From assembly GCA_942492935.1 (NCBI GenBank), contig OW818654.1, positions 2,046,001-2,110,000 of the forward strand: DNA of 64,000 nt, read 5' to 3'. This document shows, piece after piece, positions 53,157 through 61,645 of this stretch (its first letter is position 1; each line of letters opens with the position of its first letter). Made by a program: the position numbers and the translations under genes. Under the pieces are notes generated by a model that saw nothing but the letters and a program-made list of their open reading frames with translations, did no database searches and was not told where the DNA came from. This stretch comes from JANJUO01 sp942492935. Lineage in GTDB: Bacteria; Bacteroidota; Ignavibacteria; Kapaibacteriales; UBA2268.

Positions 53157-54335
53157 TTTTGCCTGTATAATGATTTAAATATTTCACCGCCATAATAAAT
53201 TCAATAAAATTTTAAATAATTCAATAAATAATGAAACGAAGGTCAATTGAATTTATTATCATTTCAATTCAATATAATTTTACAAGCAAATATGAGCAAT
53301 TCTATTGTTGATTTTTTATAACTTCTCAATTCCTGAGCTTGTTTGCTAAAAAAATCAGGAAATAAAAATCGTATTTGCAAAAAAATAGAAATTATTACTG
53401 AATTTCTCAATATCATCTGCAATTTTCCTCAAGAATCAATAGATTTTTGCCTTTTTTTTAGAGAAAAATCAATTTTGCTGTACCAACGTGAACAATCGTC
53501 AACAATCGTCAACAATCGTGAACAAGTGTCAACAATCGTGGACAACGTCCAGACAATTCGGGACAAGGGTCAGACAAAATTACGTGCAAAAATGCAGTTT
53601 TGCTATACAAACCTAAGACAAATATTGGACTTACATTAGAATTTGAAAGCGATTTTTTGGACTTTCTTTGTACTTACCGCAAACAAAAGTCCCGAGAATT
53701 TTTCTGAAATCTATCCGAAATCCTGTCGATTTTATATTTTTTTTAATTCTTACAATTCCGCAAACTTCCCTTCTTCACTACTTAACGCCATATCTTGTAC
53801 TTCAAGTTAATTTTAGGGCTTGAAACTAAAAATTGGGGCTTTATACGCTAATTTCTCAAAGTTTTCTTTTTTATTAGGAACCAGTTCCCAATATGAATAA
53901 AATTTTTCTATTTGTAATAAATTGTTTGCATGTCTGGGACTAATTCATAGTTCAGACTTGACCCAACTTTGAAAATTTCCATATACATAAGTGTTGTTCA
54001 CATAATAGATTACAGATCTTTAATATAATCCATTTTCAGTATTTAGAAATTTTTAATTTTATTAAAGAAATCAATTAAATTATGCCTTAGAAATCTATAG
54101 TTATCAGCATGTGTATTGCCTTCATTTTTATAAAATTCAGGTAAAATGGCTATCTGCTTTCAAAGTAAACATTATTGAACTCTTTTATGTCAAGAAATAT
54201 CAATACAAAAATTTCAAATCCATCTAATAGTCAAAAGCAAATTTAATTTAATGGGATAGAAAATTATCTTCGGAGTCTTATTGATTCGAGTTAAATATTT
54301 TTATTTTTTCAAGAAATTTTTCAAGAAAGTAATTG
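53157..54335. other. Long gene-free stretch between mobile remnant and defence island
   Basis: About 1.2 kb without a credible gene on either strand. It holds a 10-bp tandem repeat (53488-53547). The open frame 53343-53639 runs through that repeat and has no family-like pattern. Nothing else was recognised; remnants of the mobile element are likely. Confidence 0.45.
53488..53547 (+). repeat. Six tandem 10-bp units, iteron-like
   Basis: Units GTGAACAATC, GTCAACAATC, GTCAACAATC, GTGAACAAGT, GTCAACAATC, GTGGACAACG, followed by looser related sequence to about 53575. The 10-base period places each unit on the same face of the helix, as in iteron or regulator arrays. It is unusually C/G-bearing for its surroundings. 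Confidence 0.65.
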
Positions 54336-54355
54336 AACGACATTACGTTGTCGTT
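54336..54355. promoter_or_regulatory. Palindromic operator with adjacent promoter-like sequence
   Basis: AACGACATTACGTTGTCGTT has 7-bp arms (AACGACA/TGTCGTT) around a 6-base centre. Ten bases on, TATATTTG (54365-54372) matches the TAnnTTTG -7 element. The gene string 54406-58905 follows, so this is the likely control point of the defence operon. Similar palindromes control HTH-regulated toxin-antitoxin and restriction operons. Confidence 0.45.
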
Positions 54356-54405
54356 TGACAATAGTATATTTGCAATTTGCAGTTGAACTTAATTTGAAAA
54401 AAGAA

Positions 54406-54585
54406 ATGCTTTCAAGTTATAAAACTGATATTAATGAAATTGTTTACAATAAGATAAGAAAATTGTAGAATTTGTATTTTAATTATTACAAATTCGAGAT
54501 AATATATGATTTAAATAAGGAAATTAGAGATGGAATTGAAACAGAAGAAATTGCAACAAAATCTTGGAGTAATTTAAATGAATGA
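54406..54585 (+). pseudogene. Small first gene of the island, interrupted by TAG
   Basis: ATG 54406 gives MLSSYKTDINEIVYNKIRKL, then TAG 54466-54468. The same frame continues for 38 residues (FEIIYDLNKEIRDGIETEEI...SWSNLNE) to TGA. The end overlaps the next gene's ATG by eight bases, as expected of a translated gene. With the amber read as sense it would be a 59-residue helical acidic protein. No family is recognised. Confidence 0.35.
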
Positions 54586-54937
54586 TAAAGAATATTTAAA
54601 GTCATACACAGATTTTATGGAATTGATTCAAGAGATTAATCAGATTCAGGTAAATGTATATGATGAAATTTTGATGGTACAATTAATTGATAAATTAGAA
54701 AAGCTTTCTCATTTATGGATTGATTTCTATAATTCAAATTACGATAATCTTGGTACTATTTTTTTCAAGAATTCAATGTTTAATGCTTATGAATTGTTTA
54801 ATAATTGTGTCAAAGAATTGAAACTAATCGAAGGCAAAAAATTCAGAGAAACCAAATTATTAATGAAAATAATCATTTCCGATATATCTATAATAAGAAT
54901 TTTATACGATGATTATTATTCTTTTATAATTGAATAA
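54578..54937 (+). CDS. Helical protein of unknown function in the defence island
   Basis: 119 residues, acidic and helical (YTDFMELIQEINQIQVNVYD, LMVQLIDKLEKLSHLWIDFY). No known domain. It is the first intact gene after the operator and is followed 62 bases later by the next gene on the same strand. A helical adaptor or regulator is possible but unsupported. Confidence 0.55.
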   Translation: MNDKEYLKSYTDFMELIQEINQIQVNVYDEILMVQLIDKLEKLSHLWIDFYNSNYDNLGTIFFKNSMFNAYELFNNCVKELKLIEGKKFRETKLLMKIIISDISIIRILYDDYYSFIIE

Positions 54938-54999
54938 AAAAGATTAAGTTTGAAAAATAAATTATTAATTATTGTTTCACGAACAAAAGAAGATAAGCT

Positions 55000-55512
55000 A
55001 TGTATGAACAAATTGTTGAAATCAGGAATAGGATTTCAAGGAAAAATAATCAATTAGGTGATATTTTTGAGCAAATTGCTAAAGAGATAATTGAGAGGGA
55101 GAATATATATCCATCAGATTATAATAGTGAGGAACCTTTGATAGGTAGAAGAACAAAAGACATTACAAAAGATTTTGGCAAAACTATAAACGAAATAGGA
55201 AGAGGCGGGTATATTAATACTTACCCAAATGGCGAACCAGGGAATTGTAGACCAATTTTGGTTTGCAATGCGATTGGAAAATGGAACTCATTCAAATTTG
55301 GCTTTAAGGGTTCTGCTAAGTATTTAGTTGACCACTATTTTCAATCATGTAGTGCAATAAACGAAGGTATTCTTATTTTTAGTGCTGCTTGGGATGAGAT
55401 TGATTTCAATGAATTATACCGTGATAAATTTAATTTATATGTACAGCAAGGTAAAACAATTTGTGTCGTAATGGTTACTTTACAAGGATTTTCACTCCAA
55501 TATTTAAGATAA
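55000..55512 (+). CDS. Unknown protein, possible restriction-endonuclease-like
   Basis: 170 residues. The opening QLGDIFEQIAKEIIERENIY has the G-x-x-F-E helix that begins many PD-(D/E)xK nucleases. The middle KWNSFKFGFKGSAKYLVDHY and the end INEGILIFSAAWDEIDFNEL, TICVVMVTLQGFSLQYLR form a strand-helix core. A clear D-(E/Q)xK triad is not visible, so the nuclease idea is weak. The compact start and end suggest a complete protein. It precedes the next gene by 16 bases. Confidence 0.6.
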   Translation: MYEQIVEIRNRISRKNNQLGDIFEQIAKEIIERENIYPSDYNSEEPLIGRRTKDITKDFGKTINEIGRGGYINTYPNGEPGNCRPILVCNAIGKWNSFKFGFKGSAKYLVDHYFQSCSAINEGILIFSAAWDEIDFNELYRDKFNLYVQQGKTICVVMVTLQGFSLQYLR

Positions 55513-55528
55513 ATTTAAGGTTAATAAA

Positions 55529-55909
55529 ATGAGTAATATCTCTTATATGAAAGAAATTGATGAAGTTGTGGAATCAACTTTTGAAAGATTGGTTAAAATG
55601 TATAACAATCCTGAGGAATCTCTATTGATAATTCCTAAATATCATCATAAAGGATTAAGAATAAGTGAGCAGGAAGCAAGATTTGCTTTCATATTGGAAT
55701 TAGAAAAGCAAAACAAGTTTTATTTTTCTGTTGAAACACCAACAGAATATGCATATTCCGGCTTTAGTACAAATTCTCCTCATCTGAATATTAGGAAAAA
55801 GGCTAAAGATGAAACAGAGGAAATAGAAATACAAGAACAAGAAACGAAAAATGGTATGTCCGGACAGATGGAATTCTTTGAATATTACAAAATTACCTAT
55901 CCCTATTAA
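55529..55909 (+). CDS. Truncated nuclease-like protein N-terminus
   Basis: 126 residues. The segment KGLRISEQEARFAFILELEK then KFYFSVETPTEYAYSGFSTN matches, from memory, the N-terminal half of larger Bacteroidota proteins whose next section carries an F-D-L...I-E-F-K-A nuclease site. Here that section is absent: after S-P-H-L-N the chain turns into a Glu-rich stretch and stops. It is either a shortened, non-catalytic form or a gene with an internal deletion. It lies between the possible nuclease and the GIY-YIG-like gene. Confidence 0.5.
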   Translation: MSNISYMKEIDEVVESTFERLVKMYNNPEESLLIIPKYHHKGLRISEQEARFAFILELEKQNKFYFSVETPTEYAYSGFSTNSPHLNIRKKAKDETEEIEIQEQETKNGMSGQMEFFEYYKITYPY

Positions 55910-55976
55910 AACTAAATTTGATGAAAATATTTAAAATAATTTACCTAAATCAATAAAGAATAATAAGGGGCTTTAT

Positions 55977-56303
55977 ATGTTTTTTTTGGAGCCATTGCAC
56001 CCTTTTGAACCAATAATAAATCATTTGCTATATATAGGAAGAGTAATGGAAGGGAAAACAAATCATTCTTTTTATAAAAGATTTTATGAATACAAAAATC
56101 AAATTGGAGATGTAAATGGAAGCTTAACTAAAGTTCATCTAACGAATTTATGGCCAAATTGCACTCATGTCTATTTTTATTCTTTAAATCATTTACCTGA
56201 CGAAGAAATTTCAAGAATTGAAGATGAAATTATTAAAAAAATAGTACCACCATTGAACTCAAAAATCGGTGGCAAAACAGAACAAATAAGAAATTTTTAT
56301 TAG
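55977..56303 (+). CDS. GIY-YIG-like nuclease-fold protein
   Basis: 108 residues. HLLYIGRVMEGKTNHSFYKR then RFYEYKNQ fits the GIY-YIG core from the 'Y-I-G' strand through the conserved Arg helix. The end LPDEEISRIEDEIIKKIVPP then LNSKIGG carries the catalytic-type Glu and the 'P-P-L-N' Asn. The first GIY strand is poorly kept (P-I-I-N-H). If active it would cut DNA. It precedes the DGQHR gene by 11 bases. Confidence 0.6.
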   Translation: MFFLEPLHPFEPIINHLLYIGRVMEGKTNHSFYKRFYEYKNQIGDVNGSLTKVHLTNLWPNCTHVYFYSLNHLPDEEISRIEDEIIKKIVPPLNSKIGGKTEQIRNFY

Positions 56304-56314
56304 AGAGATAAATC

Positions 56315-57220
56315 ATGATAAATTTAGCATGCCTTAGAGGCAATATAGGTTATTGGACATATTATTCCACGGTAATTAAAATTAAAGATTTAGTTATTGA
56401 TAATAGAGTAATTACAGTTTCAGAATCTGAAGAGTTATATACTAAGAATATTAATCAAATTTTACAAAGAGAAATAGATCCAAAAAGAATAAATTCATTA
56501 AAAAAATTTATTAAAGAAAAAGATGAAAGATTTTTTAGTAGTTTAATTCTAGCAATCCATAAAGGAAGTCCAAAGTGGTTTGATATTGATTTATTTGAAA
56601 GAATTGAAATTGATGGTAAGGAAATTGACCAAGAACAAGTAAATTTCTTAGGTAGTAAATTTGGTATTCTATCATTAATGGGAGAGGAAGAAATATTTGC
56701 ATTAGATGGTCAACACCGATTAATAGGGTTACGAAAAGCTTTCCTTGAGGATAATTCAATTGCAGACCTTGAAATTCCTGTAATTTTTGTAATTCATAAT
56801 CATGACAATGTTGAAAAAACAAGACGGTTATTTACTGTACTCAACAAATATGCAGAAATACCTAAAGGTGCAGAATTGATAATACTTGATGAAGATGATG
56901 TTGCTGCAATCAATACTAGAAGATTAGTATTAGAACATCCTGTTTTGTCTAAACTAAACGCATTGTCTTCTTCAAAATCTGCTGCAATTCCAACAAACGA
57001 TAATAAATCGTTTACTACATTAGTTACATTATACAATATCAATAAAAAACTATATTCACATGAATCTGCATATTATTCTGTAAGACCTGATAATGAAACA
57101 ATTGAAAAACATTTTCAAAAATCTATTACTTTTTGGAATATTTTATTAGAAACTTTCCCTGAGCTGATAAATTTTATTGATGAAAATGAAAATCTCAGAA
57201 TAAATAATAAACCAATATAG
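56315..57220 (+). CDS. DGQHR-domain (DndB-like) protein, cut short by an amber stop
   Basis: 301 residues. EEIFALDGQHRLIGLRKAFL contains the D-G-Q-H-R motif. Before it lies I-D-P-K-R-I-N-S-L-K-K-F-I; after it lies TRRLFTVLNKYAEIPKGAEL. This is the DndB/DGQHR core found in DNA phosphorothioation and other DNA-modification or phage-defence loci, where it acts as a regulator or DNA-binding partner. TAG 57218-57220 ends it. The same frame stays open for another 108 codons with family-like sequence, so the natural protein is about 409 residues. No dndACDE genes are nearby. Confidence 0.75.
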   Translation: MINLACLRGNIGYWTYYSTVIKIKDLVIDNRVITVSESEELYTKNINQILQREIDPKRINSLKKFIKEKDERFFSSLILAIHKGSPKWFDIDLFERIEIDGKEIDQEQVNFLGSKFGILSLMGEEEIFALDGQHRLIGLRKAFLEDNSIADLEIPVIFVIHNHDNVEKTRRLFTVLNKYAEIPKGAELIILDEDDVAAINTRRLVLEHPVLSKLNALSSSKSAAIPTNDNKSFTTLVTLYNINKKLYSHESAYYSVRPDNETIEKHFQKSITFWNILLETFPELINFIDENENLRINNKPI

Positions 57221-57544
57221 CGAAATGATTTAACAGGTGGCAGTCTTTTATTAAGACCTTTTGGACAAGAACTTATTGCTAACGTTTATATAGAGTTTTC
57301 AAATGATGAATTATCAGAATTTCAAAGAAAGCTTAGACAGGTTGATTTTAATTTGAGTGGAAATATTTGGAAGTATATATTTTGGAATGAAAAAATTCTT
57401 GGTAAAGAAGTCAAACTCAAAAAAAATCTGTTATTATTTCTTCTTGGAAAATACAATGATTCAGACAAAATTCATAATGAGATGGAAAGAGTTTATCGGT
57501 TAAATAATCAGATTTATCATAATCATATTATTCAAATATATTAA
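57221..57544 (+). pseudogene. C-terminal part of the DGQHR protein after the amber codon
   Basis: In frame with the upstream gene, this reads RNDLTGGSLLLRPFGQELIA...WKYIFWNEKILGKEVKLKKN to TAA 57542-57544. LLLRPFGQE is a family segment of DGQHR/DndB-like proteins. The first possible internal start is TTG 57353. It is most simply the tail of one gene split by a point change to TAG. Suppression of the amber would also restore the full protein. cas1 coding sequence begins 17 bases later. Confidence 0.55.
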
Positions 57545-57561
57545 TCAGATAATACTAATAG

Positions 57562-58638
57562 TTAAATAAAAGATTTTATTATATTTTTACGTCCGGTAAG
57601 CTCAAACGTAAGGACAATACTATATTTTTTGTACCTTTCAAAGATGTTGAGCCACAAGAAGATGAGAACCTTCAAAATGATATTCTACTCTCGATTGATT
57701 CGGATATTGATGAAGTTGTTCCAAGAGACAAAGTTGTGATACCGATTGCCGATATTGATTCATTCTTTGTTATGACCGAAAGTTCGTTCAATACCAAATT
57801 TCTGGAATTCTGTACAAAAAATAATATTCCGATTCATTTTTTCAATAGGTACGGTTATTATACTGGTACTTTTTATCCGCGAGATTACTTGCTGAGTGGT
57901 AGATTGCTTGTTAATCAGGTTAAGCATCATACAAGCAAAGAAAAACGGCTGAAAATTGCAAAACTTTTTATTGATGCCGCAATTTTTAATATTGTGAAGA
58001 ATCTGAGGTATTATAATAATCGCAATATTGACCTTCAAGCTGAAATTGATACTATTCAATCGCTTGCATTGAGCGTAAACGAACAGGCGGGAATACCGGA
58101 ATTGATGGGTATTGAAGGGAATGTGAGAAAGATTTATTACTCGACTTTTGAGAAGATTATCGGTGAAGAATATGGAATAATAGCCCGAAAGTATAATCCG
58201 CCGTCCAACCCGATTAACGCACTGATTTCTTATGCAAATTCACTGGTTTATACCGCTGTTCTCTCGGAAATTTACCGTACTCAACTAAATCCAACAATTT
58301 CATTTCTGCATGAACCGGGCGAAAGAAGATTTTCGCTTGCGTTGGATATTGCAGAAATTTTCAAACCGATTTTTGCTGATAGAATCATTTTCAAATTATT
58401 GAATAATAGGCAAATTCAGGCGAATGATTTCGAAAATCACTTAAATGGCTCGTATTTAAAAGAAAATGGCAGAAAAACTGTTGTACAAGAGTTTGATACA
58501 AAGTTGAAAACGGTAATCAAACACAGAAAATTGGGTCGAGATGTATCATACAGGAGGATAATACGTTTGGAATGTTACAAGTTGATTAAACATTTGATGG
58601 GCGACAGCGAATATGAACCTTTTAAGATATGGTGGTAA
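57562..58638 (+). CDS. cas1: CRISPR integrase Cas1, type I-B-like, lacking a usable start codon
   Basis: The open frame encodes 358 residues. The conserved N-terminus KRFYYIFTSGKLKRKDNTIF is present, followed by HFFNRYGYYTGTFYPRDYLL and the catalytic-region stretches NEQAGIPELMGIEGNVRKIY (Glu), SFLHEPGERRFSLALDIAEI (His, Asp) and late basic residues. The pattern is that of type I-B Cas1. Between the in-frame TAG 57559-57561 and this N-terminus there is no ATG, GTG or TTG. AT-AAAAGA stands where ATG-AAA-AGA would be expected, as if one G were lost. The first standard start, GTG 57736, would remove the first beta strands. cas2 follows directly. Confidence 0.85.
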   Translation, partial: LNKRFYYIFTSGKLKRKDNTIFFVPFKDVEPQEDENLQNDILLSIDSDIDEVVPRDKVVIPIADIDSFFVMTESSFNTKFLEFCTKNNIPIHFFNRYGYYTGTFYPRDYLLSGRLLVNQVKHHTSKEKRLKIAKLFIDAAIFNIVKNLRYYNNRNIDLQAEIDTIQSLALSVNEQAGIPELMGIEGNVRKIYYSTFEKIIGEEYGIIARKYNPPSNPINALISYANSLVYTAVLSEIYRTQLNPTISFLHEPGERRFSLALDIAEIFKPIFADRIIFKLLNNRQIQANDFENHLNGSYLKENGRKTVVQEFDTKLKTVIKHRKLGRDVSYRRIIRLECYKLIKHLMGDSEYEPFKIWW

Positions 58639-58905
58639 ATGTATTGCATAATGATGTATGACGTGAATGAAAAAAGAGTAGGCAAAATGCTCAAACTCTC
58701 AAGGCAATATTTGAGATGGATACAAAATTCAGTGTTTGAAGGGGAAATTACCGAATCCAAACTTGAGGAATTTCAGATGAAAGCGTTGAAGCTGATTGAT
58801 AGGGAGGAGGACTCAATTATCATTTTTCAATTAAGTACTGATAAATATCTTTATCGAAAAATTTTGGGGTTAGATAAGAGACCGCTAACTTCTAATTTTA
58901 TATGA
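58639..58905 (+). CDS. cas2: CRISPR integrase subunit Cas2
   Basis: 88 residues, full length. CIMMYDVNEKRVGKMLKLSR begins with the conserved strand ending in Asp, and RWIQNSVFEGEITESKLEEF and DSIIIFQLSTDKYLYRKILG complete the ferredoxin-like fold. Cas2 dimerises and bridges two Cas1 dimers during spacer integration. The ATG directly follows the cas1 stop codon. It is intact even though cas1 seems damaged. Confidence 0.9.
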   Translation: MYCIMMYDVNEKRVGKMLKLSRQYLRWIQNSVFEGEITESKLEEFQMKALKLIDREEDSIIIFQLSTDKYLYRKILGLDKRPLTSNFI

Positions 58906-59130
58906 GGTTAAATAAATACGAAGTTGTCAGCCAAAAAAATTCAATAAAAATGAGTCAGAAAAAATCACATAAATTACAAATTGTTCTTTGAAAATTGGAA
59001 AAAATCCAGAATAGAACAGAGGTTGTCGGGTGACGGACTTTTTTGGGCGAATGGGGGCTGACAACAAAAAAGCCCAAAACATAAAAAAAGATCTTTGTCT
59101 AATGCGGAGAAATCCTTATTTTTGTATCGG
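58906..59130 (+). promoter_or_regulatory. CRISPR leader with promoter and inverted repeat
   Basis: 225 bases between cas2 and the first repeat. TTTG (59094-59097), a 19-base gap and TATTTTTG (59117-59124) make a textbook Bacteroidota -33/-7 promoter reading into the array. GTTGTCAGCC (58923-58932) and GGCTGACAAC (59056-59065) are perfect 10-bp inverted repeats within the leader, perhaps an integration-host or regulator site. TTTTTTGGGC (59039-59048) lies between them. Confidence 0.65.
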
Positions 59131-59559
59131 CTTTTAATCGAACTATATTTGAATTGAAACTAGACTGCTTTTCGTTTTCTTTCTATGCCTGATATATCTT
59201 TTAATCGAACTATATTAGAATTGAAACAAGATTTTGACAGTAGAAACCGTAATTCAATAGTAATCTTTTAATCGAACTATATTAGAATTGAAACGATAAC
59301 AGTTTAATGATGCGTGAAAGTGATGATTATCTTTTAATCGAACTATATTAGAATTGAAACATAATATATGCACTGGTGCGGTTAAATGTTCAATTCCTTT
59401 TAATCGAACTATATTAGAATTGAAATCTCAATCAAATGATTAATCAAACAAGACTAATTTTTGCTTTTAATCGAACTATATTAGAATTGAAATTCGAAAA
59501 CAGAGCAGGAAGTAAGTGTAAATATTGCTCTTTTAATCGAACTATATTAGAATTGAAAT
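59131..59559 (+). CRISPR. CRISPR array, leader-proximal part: 7 repeats
   Basis: Repeats of 30 bases (CTTTTAATCG...GAATTGAAAY) start at 59131, 59198, 59265, 59331, 59397, 59464 and 59530, with spacers of 35-38 bases. Repeats 1-4 end in C, repeats 5-7 in T. Repeat 1, next to the leader, has T instead of A at its 20th base (TATATTTG for TATATTAG). The repeat type and ATTGAAAY 3' end match subtype I-B. The array is interrupted after repeat 7 by an insertion sequence and resumes at 61685. Confidence 0.97.
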
Positions 59560-59562
59560 AAA

Positions 59563-61645
59563 CACAGATTTTCACGGAAAAGAATGATACGTAGTTTACG
59601 AATAGGTAGCCCCTTTGAAAATCATTTTTTTGTAACCTAAGGATTGGTATTTCAAATCGTTAAATTGGTTCATTGATTCGAGTAAAAGTGGTAGATTTCT
59701 TTTCTTTTTCAGATTAACAATAATACTATCATTTTCAATTTGAATATCAGCACTATTGAGCAAAAACTTTTCGTACAAACTTTGAACTGATAATTTTTCA
59801 TATCTCGGCAAATCATTTGCAAATAATCTGTATATATTATGCGTAAGAATTGACATTGTCAAATCAAAATCAACTTTTATAACCATTGAAGAGGAAACAT
59901 TATTAAGATGAAAAAATGAAATTTGTTCTGAAATTTCTTTTTCAACTAACCATCTTCTCGCATATTTTCTAACTAAACTTTCAACTGATGAATCAAAATC
60001 ATTTGTAATTATAATTGCAGGTTTTATCTTACCGTTTCCTGTAATCACTATTTGCCTGACCTCGCCCTCGTATCCTCTAAGTTTGACCTTTTGGTCACAA
60101 ACTTTTAATGTTCTTTTTTTATTCGATGAGCCATCAATTCTAATAGTTTTCCATTCAGATTTTGGCAGATTTTCAATCTCCTCAACTATATTTTTGCCTC
60201 GTCTACGAATCGTTAAAAACATTATTCCATCGTTATTTAGACGGTTTAGATTTTCATAATTTGTAAATTTACTATCAAAAACTAAATATTTTAATTCCAT
60301 TTTACCGTCAGAACCTGCTTTATAAAAATCAATAAATTCCAAAATAACAGCATTTTCATCTTTATGCATTATATTCGTGTCTCCATAATCAATTATCCCA
60401 CTTTCTTGATCCTGTGCCAGAACCGCCAGCATACTTGGAAGTGCTTTGTTACGTTTGCCAGACCAATTATTCTCCAAATGTTCTGAATCTCCCCAGTAAG
60501 GAATAGTCGTGAAATCAAGATTAAAGGTCTCTTTGATTAAACCTAATTCAATCCATTTCTTGCTCAATTTTATGAGAAAATCTTTGTTCATATCCGACGT
60601 AACTCTATCCGAATATGAAGTTAACCAAGCCGCCTTAGGCAATACATTTAATCCGGCAAAGAGACCTGAACCCTTGTCCATACACCAAATATTGTCAAGC
60701 AGTATAACGCCTGACATCTGATGCTTTTAATGCTACAAATGATAATATTGAACTTAATCTATTAATTTGTTTCGTTTCAGGATAATTTGATTCTTCAATG
60801 ATTTGTCTAATACCAGTAGATTCGATGTAAGGAAGTAAACATAAAATTCCTGCTGCATCACTTTTAAATTCGTCCTTTTTTTGAATATCAACAGAAGCAC
60901 TTTTTTCAGCTGCTATCTTTGGAAAAACTAATTGTTGTTTCTCTTCTTTGCTTCTTCTTGGCAATCTTTTGAAACCAGCTTCGTGCTGAATATTATAGAT
61001 GGTCTTTTCAGAACAATTATACCCTTTGCTATCAAGAATTGTTTTAATTTCAGGAATAGAATGATTTGTAAGCCGAAGTTGAATAATCAAATTTTCGGCA
61101 GATTCAATATTGACAGGTCTTTTCCTGCTGGTTTTTTTCAAGAAAAAAGATGTCAGAATTGCTATTTTTTCTTTCCTTTCTGAACCAGGTAACTAATGTG
61201 GTAAATCCACGATAGGTATAACCGAACTTTTTTGCAACTTCTGCAGCTGGAACATCATCAATAAAATACATTCTAAGAGCTTCATATTTCTTTTGAGAAA
61301 TCGAAGTCGGGTTTAAGAAATACTCTTTGTCATTCATAAAAAAACCTTTTCAAATACGTGTAATTATTACCATGACAAAACTAATAAAAAATCATTAAAC
61401 AACCAAGAAAAAAATGCAAAAAAGTCAATAAATGTGTATTTACTGGCATTTACAAGGATTAAGATTTTTCAACTACAGGAATAATGAATTTTTACAACTG
61501 CTATAACAGTACACATAATACGTAATATACTAAATTACAACTCTGACTATATTTCTATAATTTATTGATATTCAAAGACTTATAAAGTCATTAGTTATTT
61601 TGTTTGATGTTTCAACTACTACAATTATTACCGTGAAAATCTGTG
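59563..61645 (-). mobile_element. Insertion sequence inside the CRISPR array, 5-bp target duplication
   Basis: 2,083 bp. Both ends carry CACAGATTTTCACGG as inverted repeats (59563 inward; complement ending at 61645). ATAAA abuts both ends (59558-59562 and 61646-61650). Removing one copy plus the element restores repeat 7 followed by a normal 37-base spacer. The element encodes an IS4-superfamily transposase, split over three frames. Outside the transposase, 61338-61645 holds no gene. Confidence 0.9.
59596..61337 (-). pseudogene. IS4-superfamily DDE transposase in three frames
   Basis: The segment from ATG 61337 (MNDKEYFLNPTSISQKKYEA, helix-turn-helix) runs to 61104, the next (SRKRPVNIESAENLIIQLRL, TGIRQIIEESNYPETKQINR) covers 61141-60695, and the third covers 60717-59596. 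The third carries the catalytic core: NLDFTTIPYWGDSEHL (Asp 1), LKYLVFDSKFTNYENL (Asp 2), and RRWLVEKEISEQISFF (Glu). All three are parts of one protein of about 570 residues. The first break is at an A7 run (near 61133). The second is a +1 step at GCT-TGA-C (near 60700). Without frameshifting the transposase is inactive. Confidence 0.8.

Noticed and set aside
53343..53639. Possible gene carrying the 10-bp repeat
   Set aside because: The open frame depends on the tandem repeat, and its 10-base period does not fit codons.
55000..55512. Named restriction endonuclease
   Set aside because: Only the opening helix resembles nucleases; no complete catalytic triad could be read, so it is left as unknown.
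54406..57544. TAG reassigned to an amino acid in this organism
   Set aside because: Core genes in the window end at TAG at sites where a stop is required (for example the amidotransferase at 44029), so general recoding is unlikely.
59560..59595. Bases after repeat 7 read as an ordinary spacer
   Set aside because: From 59563 they are the insertion sequence's inverted end (CACAGATTTTCACGG), also present inverted at 61645.
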